This document shows positions 1 through 5,009 of a stretch of 6,315 nt of DNA, piece by piece. Under the pieces are notes generated by a model. It saw only the letters and a program-made list of their open reading frames with translations. It searched no databases and had not been told where the DNA came from. The position numbers were made by a program, and so were the translations under genes. The DNA is from Desulfobulbaceae bacterium. Lineage in GTDB: Bacteria; Desulfobacterota; Desulfobulbia; Desulfobulbales; Desulfocapsaceae. The first letter of the stretch is position 1. Every line of letters begins with the position of its first letter. The stretch covers positions 1 to 6,315 of the forward strand of contig JAMOMO010000420.1 in NCBI GenBank assembly GCA_027067035.1. The letters are read 5' to 3'.

Positions 1-1
1 C

Positions 2-142
2 ACGGGAGAGATGGTTCAGGCCGTGGTCACTGATCGCGGCCCCTATGTTGAAGGAAGGGATGTGGATCTCTCTTACGGCCTTGCCAAAAAACTTTCACTG
101 GTGGAGCAGGGAGTGGGCAACCTGGTAATGCGGGTCCTGTAG
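2..142 (+). CDS. rlpA: RlpA-like double-psi beta-barrel protein, C-terminal end only
   Basis: This is the 3' end (46 codons, stop TAG at 140-142) of a gene that begins left of the window. The visible residues include TDRGPY, then GR.VDLSYGLAKKL and GV..LVMRVL. This is the usual ending of the RlpA double-psi beta-barrel domain, whose family form is NDRGPF..GR.IDLS..AA..L. RlpA proteins are envelope proteins, often lipoproteins; some are septal lytic transglycosylases acting on peptidoglycan stripped of stem peptides. The Asp of the DRGP motif (codon at 32-34), a proposed catalytic residue in characterised RlpA, is present. The protein ends directly after the barrel, so it has no C-terminal SPOR domain, unlike E. 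coli RlpA. Signal peptide, lipobox and catalytic Glu would lie outside the window, so enzymatic activity cannot be judged. It converges with the minus-strand cluster, leaving 15 bases between stop codons. Confidence 0.85.
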   Translation, partial: TGEMVQAVVTDRGPYVEGRDVDLSYGLAKKLSLVEQGVGNLVMRVL

Positions 143-157
143 AAGAGATGGGATCAA

Positions 158-1249
158 TCAGTTCTCGCCATACTCCTGCTCATCTATAAACTGAACCCCC
201 TCCATGATCAGCCCCATAAAACCGCCGATGGGCTCCCTGTTTTCAAACTCCAGGGGAATGCCCTTGGTGTAGCTGAAATGGCCGTCTTTCTTGCTCAGCA
301 GAGCAAAGAGGGCCTCCTTGTCCACAAGGTCCTTGTAGCGGACCTGCATCAGTTCCCCCTCCCCAAACAGCACAACGGCCCGTGCATCATCAAGGACCAG
401 TTCAACGGTTCCTGTTTTCTGGCTGGAATTGATCAGCTGGAACAGCTCCACAATACTGATCTCATCAAGCTCTCCGGACATCCCCGAGGTGATATTACCG
501 GAACGCAGGGCCATGGCCTGTGCCCGATCCACCAGCATTTTCAGGAGAAAGAGCTGCAGAACCGGATATTTTTTCAGGACATGCTTAAAGTTTTTGATAC
601 TCAGCAGCGCCGCTTCCGTATCAGAGAGCGAGTGAATGGAACATGAGACAGGCTCCCCTGACAGCAGGCTCATCTCGCCAAAGATTTCCCCCTTTCCCAT
701 CTCAGCCAGGCGCTGCCCGTCCTCTGCTATGACACCGACCTTTCCCGCAAGGAGAATAAAGAGCTGGGTTCCCGGCTCACCCTTTTTCAGGACCACCTTG
801 TCCTTGGGATAACTCTTCAGCTCAAGGAGAGAGGCAAGGTCATACAGCGCACCGTCATCAAGGGACTCAAAGAGCGGAAAATTACGCAGTTTGCTGTAGA
901 ATTTATCAAGATGCTTTTTCCGTCGCCTCTCTTCAGCCTCGGAGAGCAGTTTCATCTGCAGGGTGGAGAATCCCTTTTCCTTTTTATACTCAAAGTGGAT
1001 CATCCCCTTGCAGCCGCCGCAGTCAAATTTGGACTTCTGCGGACTGAGGTGGGAAAAGCGTTCAAAGCTCTCCTTCTTGACAGTGATCTCGATCAGTTTC
1101 TCAACAAGGACCATGCAGACGGCTTTCGCCTCCGGCAGAACTGCACAGAGATCTGCCACCTTCAGCTCCTCGCCAACATTATAGATAGGGCAGAGCCTCT
1201 CTTCGGTGATCACAAAAACGGCATCTCGAAACTTTTTCTGCTGCAGCAC
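158..1249 (-). CDS. Cys-rich N-terminal module + cyclic-nucleotide-binding-like domain + DUF4388 protein
   Basis: This 363-residue protein has no signal peptide or membrane segment, so it should be cytoplasmic. Residues 1-95 form a small unnamed module with five cysteines (C20, C35, C45 and a CGGC pair at C77/C80). A charged helix (about 97-122, SEAEERRRKKHLDKF) links it to a cyclic-nucleotide-binding fold (about 124-232) that shows LFILLAGKVGV and IFGEMSLLSGEPVSCS. The phosphate-binding cassette keeps FGE (190-192), but the usual P-R-(A/S)-A is P-V-S-C (200-203). The arginine that grips the cyclic phosphate is therefore missing, and cAMP binding is doubtful. Residues about 257-355 match the DUF4388 pattern (G.L.EISIVELFQLI...KTGTVEL, then EALFALL), common in delta-proteobacterial signalling proteins. 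It is the last gene of the nadE-cytochrome cluster, 34 bases after the cytochrome stop. The GTG start is chosen because GGAGG lies just upstream and a stop codon (1262-1264) blocks further extension. I infer a redox or metal sensor/adaptor; the actual ligand is unknown. Confidence 0.85.
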   Translation of the reverse strand: MLQQKKFRDAVFVITEERLCPIYNVGEELKVADLCAVLPEAKAVCMVLVEKLIEITVKKESFERFSHLSPQKSKFDCGGCKGMIHFEYKKEKGFSTLQMKLLSEAEERRRKKHLDKFYSKLRNFPLFESLDDGALYDLASLLELKSYPKDKVVLKKGEPGTQLFILLAGKVGVIAEDGQRLAEMGKGEIFGEMSLLSGEPVSCSIHSLSDTEAALLSIKNFKHVLKKYPVLQLFLLKMLVDRAQAMALRSGNITSGMSGELDEISIVELFQLINSSQKTGTVELVLDDARAVVLFGEGELMQVRYKDLVDKEALFALLSKKDGHFSYTKGIPLEFENREPIGGFMGLIMEGVQFIDEQEYGEN

Positions 1250-1253
1250 GGCG

Positions 1254-1258
1254 CCTCC
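1254..1258 (-). promoter_or_regulatory. ribosome-binding site fixing the GTG start of the sensor gene
   Basis: Read on the minus strand, a perfect GGAGG stands four bases before the GTG at 1249-1247. An in-frame stop lies just upstream (1262-1264) and the next in-frame ATG is at residue 46, past three of the cysteines. This site therefore supports GTG as the start. The spacing is on the short side. Confidence 0.7.
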
Positions 1259-1283
1259 GGATTAATACGTTTTCAGGAAATAG

Positions 1284-3068
1284 CTATTCTGTCTGTCCCA
1301 GCCGGGAGCATTCAGTCTCCCTGCTGTATTTCTTCCACATCGGATCTTCATAGCTGTCATGACAGCTCACACATTGCCCTACTCTGAGAATAGCTCGTAA
1401 TTCCTTTTTATTAAAGGGCCGAAGCTCAGGTCGTGAAGAATGCTGCAGAGCCACACCATTGATATCCACAAAGGCATCAAAGGGAACCGTCTGCCCCTCA
1501 AGGGTATCCACCCCCTGATCCAGTCCGCTGAATGACCAGACACCCTCCTCATTTACCGAGACAGTGCCTTCGCCCAGTCCCACGGTCTTGGTGGACTGAT
1601 GACAATCGGCACAACTCCTGCCTGCCGCCTGGGTGGTATGGGGATTGATGGCAGCCATGGTAAAACGATTGAACCCTCCCTCCACATTGCCGTCTTTATC
1701 AATGAGGGTCACCACGTCCTGACAGCCGGGGGTAACAATAACCACCTCATCATTCCACAGGGCCAGCATCGGTTTTTCGTAGCGTATGTAGGATCTGCCC
1801 TCTTCCCACATCCCGGCGGTTTCTTCAAGGGTCAGCTTGTCAAGATGCTTCCGGGTCTCGTCCCGCTTGGCATGGCAGCCATAGCACTGCGGTACCCAGG
1901 TGGAGTGGCAGGATTCACAGGTCATGCGTTCATGGCCTTCAAAATCACAGACATCTTTTTTGGGTACTGCCAGCGGATAGACCCTGTCATTCACCTTGCC
2001 CGTCAGCTCGAACCGATCACCCCTTCTGCTGATATTGGTCACAGGATCGCCCTTTCGGGTCACCCCCGGATTTTCTGAATGACACATCTCACAGGAGATC
2101 TCAAGCTGGTCTTCGTAATGGGCATAACTGGTACCGTCACCCATTATCTCATTACGGGTATGACAGTCGATACAGGCCATATCTTTCTGGTGGTGGATAT
2201 CTTCGGCAATCTCCAGATAGAACCGTTGTCCCGGCAGCTGCTTTGAACTCATGCCTCCCTTTTCATAAGGAGTCCCATATCCTTCCGATTCAAAGATACC
2301 GGTATAGGATAGCCCGATACGTCCCGAGCGGTTATGGCAGCGGATACAGTTTTCCTCTGCAACCTTCTTTATGATAAGGGGGTGCTTTTTCTTCTTCCGG
2401 GTCCGGGTGGCATCACCATAACCGGCAACGCCTCTGATCTCTTCACCCTCCGGCAGAAGATAATGGCAGGCGGAACAGCCCCCGCCTTTCTCATTGAAAA
2501 AGGCAGGAGCATCAGGGAGGTCATTCTTCTGTTTCCAGAGATGACAGGTGGCGCAGAGTTTTCTGAAGTAATCCAGAGCCAGGGAAGTCTCACCGCTGTC
2601 CATCAGCTGTTTGACAGTGAGATCGGTGTCCTGACTGTCACTCTCATCCCAGTAGTAGAGCAGTGTTCCGATGATACCACGGTTGGTTGCCATCAGTGAG
2701 TTCATCACCTTTTTCACATCTGTGGGATGACAGCCCTCAATGCCGCAGGTCTTCTCCACAACCCGCAGATCGCCGGGATTCAGGACCATATCCGTATGGG
2801 CACCCTCCTCGTCAATGGCCAGGGCATTGCCAAGGTGACACGAGGCACACCCTATAACACGCGGGTCATGGGCGGGATCAAGCTTTTCCTCCCGGTGACA
2901 GGAGAGGCACATATCGATGCGCCCGCTGGTGGTTATGTAGACCTGATCCGGTCTCTTGATGGTGGTCTCTCTGTAGATAAGCACTCCCACCACCAGAAGC
3001 AGCAGCAATGCAAACAGCTGTTTCCGGTACATCCTGCTTCCACTGCCCGCCGTATCCTTCTCAGTCAT
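1284..3068 (-). CDS. membrane-anchored dodecahaem cytochrome c
   Basis: This 594-residue protein starts with a short cytoplasmic tail (MYRKQ) and one hydrophobic segment (about 18-32) without a lipobox or clear cleavage site. It is probably a signal anchor holding a periplasmic domain to the inner membrane. Eleven CXXCH haem motifs begin at residues 54, 74, 172, 198, 241, 299, 326, 384, 395, 486 and 566. A twelfth site is CGIEGCH (108-114), a CX4CH variant. Sites at 384 and 395 are separated by only six residues, which suggests closely stacked haems. Non-haem cysteines are C374, C449 and C587. The role should be electron transfer between the quinone pool or an inner-membrane complex and periplasmic or outer-membrane partners; no catalytic domain is evident. 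From memory, cytochromes of Geobacter and relatives share the order CXXCH..CASCHLGN..AH..MV.NP..L..TCG..GCHP, but I cannot name the family. The ATG at 3068 is three bases after the nadE stop, and the next gene follows after 34 bases. Confidence 0.93.
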   Translation of the reverse strand: MTEKDTAGSGSRMYRKQLFALLLLLVVGVLIYRETTIKRPDQVYITTSGRIDMCLSCHREEKLDPAHDPRVIGCASCHLGNALAIDEEGAHTDMVLNPGDLRVVEKTCGIEGCHPTDVKKVMNSLMATNRGIIGTLLYYWDESDSQDTDLTVKQLMDSGETSLALDYFRKLCATCHLWKQKNDLPDAPAFFNEKGGGCSACHYLLPEGEEIRGVAGYGDATRTRKKKKHPLIIKKVAEENCIRCHNRSGRIGLSYTGIFESEGYGTPYEKGGMSSKQLPGQRFYLEIAEDIHHQKDMACIDCHTRNEIMGDGTSYAHYEDQLEISCEMCHSENPGVTRKGDPVTNISRRGDRFELTGKVNDRVYPLAVPKKDVCDFEGHERMTCESCHSTWVPQCYGCHAKRDETRKHLDKLTLEETAGMWEEGRSYIRYEKPMLALWNDEVVIVTPGCQDVVTLIDKDGNVEGGFNRFTMAAINPHTTQAAGRSCADCHQSTKTVGLGEGTVSVNEEGVWSFSGLDQGVDTLEGQTVPFDAFVDINGVALQHSSRPELRPFNKKELRAILRVGQCVSCHDSYEDPMWKKYSRETECSRLGQTE

Positions 3069-3071
3069 TCA

Positions 3072-4718
3072 TTATCCCTGATAATTCTGCACATTGGGAA
3101 ACCTGCGGCCATAGCCAAAGGCCTTACTGGTCACCTTCAGACCCATGGGGGCCTGCTTGCGCTTATACTCATTTATACGTACCCGCCGCAGTACATCGGC
3201 AACAAGCTCTTCCTCAAAACCACGTTCTGCAATCTCCGCCACCCCAAGATACTCTTCAAGATGCAACTCAAGAATCTCATCAAGCACCGCATAGTCCGGC
3301 AAGTCATCCTGATCACACTGATCCGGTTTCAACTCTGCCGTGGGGGGCTTGCTTATGCTGCGTTCGGGGATGAGCTCACCGTCTCTGTTTATATAACGGG
3401 ACAGTTCGTAAACAAGCTGTTTGGGCACATCTGAAATAACGGCAAGGCCCCCATTCATATCGCCATACAGGGTACAGTAGCCCACAGCCATTTCACTCTT
3501 ATTCCCGGTGGAAAGAAGCAGGTGGCCGAACTTGTTTGAGAGGGCCATGAGCAGGTTGCCGCGGATACGGGCCTGGAGATTCTGCTCCGTGAGATCAAAA
3601 GGATCCACCGGGGCATCACCAAACAGCGGCTGCAGGCTCTTTTTGAAGCAGGAAAACAGCTCACTGATGGGTATCACCTCAAAAGCACAGCCGAGATGCC
3701 CGGCAAGCTGCCGTGCATCCTCCATGGAGTCATCAGAGCTGTACGGTGACGGCAGGGCCACCCCCAGTACATTGTCAGGACCAAGTGCCTTCACTGCAAG
3801 GGCAGCAGTGAGAGCAGAATCAATGCCCCCGGACAGACCGAGCACCACAGATCGAAAGCCGCATTTCCGCACATAATCACGGATACCCATGACCAGCGCA
3901 TCATGGACAGCCGCGATCTCTTCATCCTGTATGGGGTCACACAGCGGGCCACTCCAGTCAGCGGAATCAACAAGCAGCATCTCCTCCACAAAACCACAGG
4001 AGCGCGCCCGGACCGTACCAGTGCTGTCCATGAGCATGCTGCGTCCGTCAAAGAGCAGGGAATCCTGACCGCCCACCTGATTCACATAGAGCAGAGGGAC
4101 CTGATAGCGTCTGCAGACGCTCTTGAAAAGACGCTGCCGGACAGACTCTTTATCACGCTGAAAGGGAGATGCGGAAATATTAATCAGGCAGTCTATGGCT
4201 TTTCCGCCCTCGTGGAAAGAACGCACCGGATCGCTCTCATACTCACCCACCTCCGAATGCCAGATATCCTCACAGATGGTGACCCCGAAACGCAGTCCGC
4301 CACACACAACTGGCTCCTGAGCAGATCCCGGCTCAAACCATCGTTTCTCGTCAAAAACATCGTATGTGGGCAGCAGCTGCTTTTGGATTTTCCGCACAAC
4401 CACGGCATTGTGTATAAAAAATGCGCTGTTATGGAGTTTTTTTCCGGTTTTTGCCCGGCTTCTCAGTTCAATACAGCCAAGAAGGACATCTATATCAGGG
4501 AGACGGGAAAGCAGATCCGCCAGGGCCCGGTCATGATCTGCAAGAAAAGAAGGCCTTTCCAGCAGGTCACAGGGCGGGTACCCGGATAAAGCCAGCTCGG
4601 GAAAAACGACCAGGCCACAGTTTTTCTCACAGGCCCCGCGGCAGGCATCAAGAATCTTCCGACTGTTTCCTGCAAAGTCCCCGATGACAGGATTTATCTG
4701 TACTAAAGCAATTTTCAT
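3072..4718 (-). CDS. nadE: glutamine-dependent NAD+ synthetase
   Basis: This 548-residue cytoplasmic enzyme makes NAD+ from nicotinic acid adenine dinucleotide, ATP and glutamine, the last step of NAD biosynthesis. Residues 1 to about 260 are a nitrilase-fold glutaminase that frees ammonia. Its Glu-Lys-Cys triad is visible as E41 (VFPELALSGYPP), K113 (IQKQLLPTYDVFDE) and C149 (GVTICEDIW). Residues about 270-548 are the ammonia-dependent synthetase, with the ATP-pyrophosphatase loop LGLSGGIDSALTAALA (SGGID at 296-300). STGNKSE (403-409) and the SKPPTAELKPDQCDQDDLPDY stretch (456-476) are also present. Length and motifs match the complete two-domain form; nothing is missing. The ATG at 4718 begins MKIALVQINP, the normal start of the nitrilase fold, though only a weak GAGA ribosome site precedes it. 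It is the first gene of the minus-strand cluster. Confidence 0.97.
   Translation of the reverse strand: MKIALVQINPVIGDFAGNSRKILDACRGACEKNCGLVVFPELALSGYPPCDLLERPSFLADHDRALADLLSRLPDIDVLLGCIELRSRAKTGKKLHNSAFFIHNAVVVRKIQKQLLPTYDVFDEKRWFEPGSAQEPVVCGGLRFGVTICEDIWHSEVGEYESDPVRSFHEGGKAIDCLINISASPFQRDKESVRQRLFKSVCRRYQVPLLYVNQVGGQDSLLFDGRSMLMDSTGTVRARSCGFVEEMLLVDSADWSGPLCDPIQDEEIAAVHDALVMGIRDYVRKCGFRSVVLGLSGGIDSALTAALAVKALGPDNVLGVALPSPYSSDDSMEDARQLAGHLGCAFEVIPISELFSCFKKSLQPLFGDAPVDPFDLTEQNLQARIRGNLLMALSNKFGHLLLSTGNKSEMAVGYCTLYGDMNGGLAVISDVPKQLVYELSRYINRDGELIPERSISKPPTAELKPDQCDQDDLPDYAVLDEILELHLEEYLGVAEIAERGFEEELVADVLRRVRINEYKRKQAPMGLKVTSKAFGYGRRFPNVQNYQG
3075..3079 (-). promoter_or_regulatory. ribosome-binding site of the cytochrome gene, inside the end of nadE
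   Basis: On the minus strand AGGGA covers the penultimate and last sense codons of nadE (CAG GGA), followed by TAATGA and the cytochrome ATG. The spacing is six bases. Because the site is covered by ribosomes finishing nadE, translation of the two genes is probably coupled. Confidence 0.6.
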
Positions 4719-4767
4719 ACAGTCTCAATATAAAGATAATTATGGAATAGATGAACAGTCCAGGCTC

Positions 4768-4795
4768 TTTCTACCATATTCCGTATTGATGTCAA
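4768..4795 (-). promoter_or_regulatory. candidate sigma-70-type promoter for the nadE cluster
   Basis: On the minus strand a perfect TTGACA (4795-4790) is followed after 16 bases by TAGAAA (4773-4768), four of six matches to TATAAT. It would start transcription near 4760 and leave a leader of roughly 40 bases before the nadE ATG. An AT-rich stretch (TAATTATCTTTATATT) lies between promoter and gene and could hold an alternative -10. This is a consensus match read by eye only. Confidence 0.4.
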
Positions 4796-4845
4796 AGCGC
4801 TGTAACATTCCGGCCTGAAAAATCGTGTTTCATTATTACAAAGCT

Positions 4846-4906
4846 CCGGAAACAGGAAAGCAGACAGGACAAGCTGCCGGAATATTTAAACATAAACCGG
4901 AAACAG
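4846..4906 (+). repeat. direct repeat CCGGAAACAG (two copies plus a partial copy)
   Basis: CCGGAAACAG occurs exactly at 4846-4855 and 4897-4906. A shorter CCGGAA lies between them at 4877-4882. The first full copy and the partial copy are both preceded by AAGCT (4841-4845 and 4871-4875). The inverse word TTCCGG occurs upstream at 4808-4813. They may be binding sites for a regulator of either divergent gene; the spacing is irregular, so function is uncertain. Confidence 0.4.
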
Positions 4907-4912
4907 AGGAGA

Positions 4913-4935
4913 GATATCATCAGTTACGATATCAT
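4913..4935 (+). repeat. tandem GATATCAT words with 15-base period
   Basis: GATATCAT occurs at 4913-4920 and again at 4928-4935, separated by CAGTTAC. Each word contains the palindrome GATATC, and a related ATATCAA follows directly. The pair lies about 75-95 bases before the diguanylate cyclase start, a plausible place for an activator or repressor. It is seen directly; regulatory meaning is inference. Confidence 0.4.
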
Positions 4936-4979
4936 ATCAAGGGGTTAAAGCTTATTTTCGTTTCATTTTTCAGAGAACA

Positions 4980-5009
4980 TTGTTAAAGTCGGGCAATAGT
5001 GAATATTAT
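4980..5009 (+). promoter_or_regulatory. weak promoter-like pair overlapping the cyclase start codon
   Basis: TTGTTA (4980-4985) is followed after 18 bases by TATTAT (5004-5009), which matches the -10 consensus at five of six positions. The second box overlaps the ATG at 5008. If this is the real promoter, translation would have to begin further in, at the in-frame ATGs at 5125 or 5143. A chance match in AT-rich DNA is equally likely. Confidence 0.2.

Larger units (their letters stand above)
4719..4998. other. divergent intergenic region between nadE and the diguanylate cyclase
   Basis: These 280 bases contain no supportable gene on either strand; frames are short and lack starts paired with ribosome sites. 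The region is visibly richer in A and T than the flanking genes. It holds the candidate nadE promoter, a short TTGA-TG-TCAA inverted repeat (4786-4795) overlapping its -35 box, repeated CCGGAAACAG words and two GATATCAT words. It must contain the control signals for both divergent genes. No riboswitch fold or terminator hairpin was recognised. Confidence 0.7.

Noticed and set aside
143..157. Transcription terminator between the converging genes
   Set aside because: The 15-base gap and its flanks show no GC-rich hairpin or T-run that I can identify.
2960..3068. Cytochrome as a NapC/NrfH-type quinol dehydrogenase or a lipoprotein
   Set aside because: The N-terminal anchor resembles NapC-type proteins, but length, haem number and spacing do not fit that four/five-haem family, and no lipobox cysteine follows the hydrophobic segment.
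2727..3434. A 235-codon open frame on the plus strand
   Set aside because: It is antisense to both the cytochrome and nadE ends, spans their junction, has no recognisable motifs and is explained by codon bias of the real genes.
3903..4589. A 228-codon open frame on the plus strand
   Set aside because: It lies entirely antisense to nadE, whose domains and catalytic residues are all intact; no ribosome site or family pattern supports it.
4786..4795. TTGATGTCAA as an FNR/CRP-type operator
   Set aside because: FNR sites need four bases between TTGAT and ATCAA and CRP sites six between half-sites; here only two separate TTGA and TCAA.
4902..4960. A small gene after the AGGAGAG or AAGGGG purine runs
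   Set aside because: No ATG, GTG or TTG stands at a suitable distance with an open frame; the frames close quickly.
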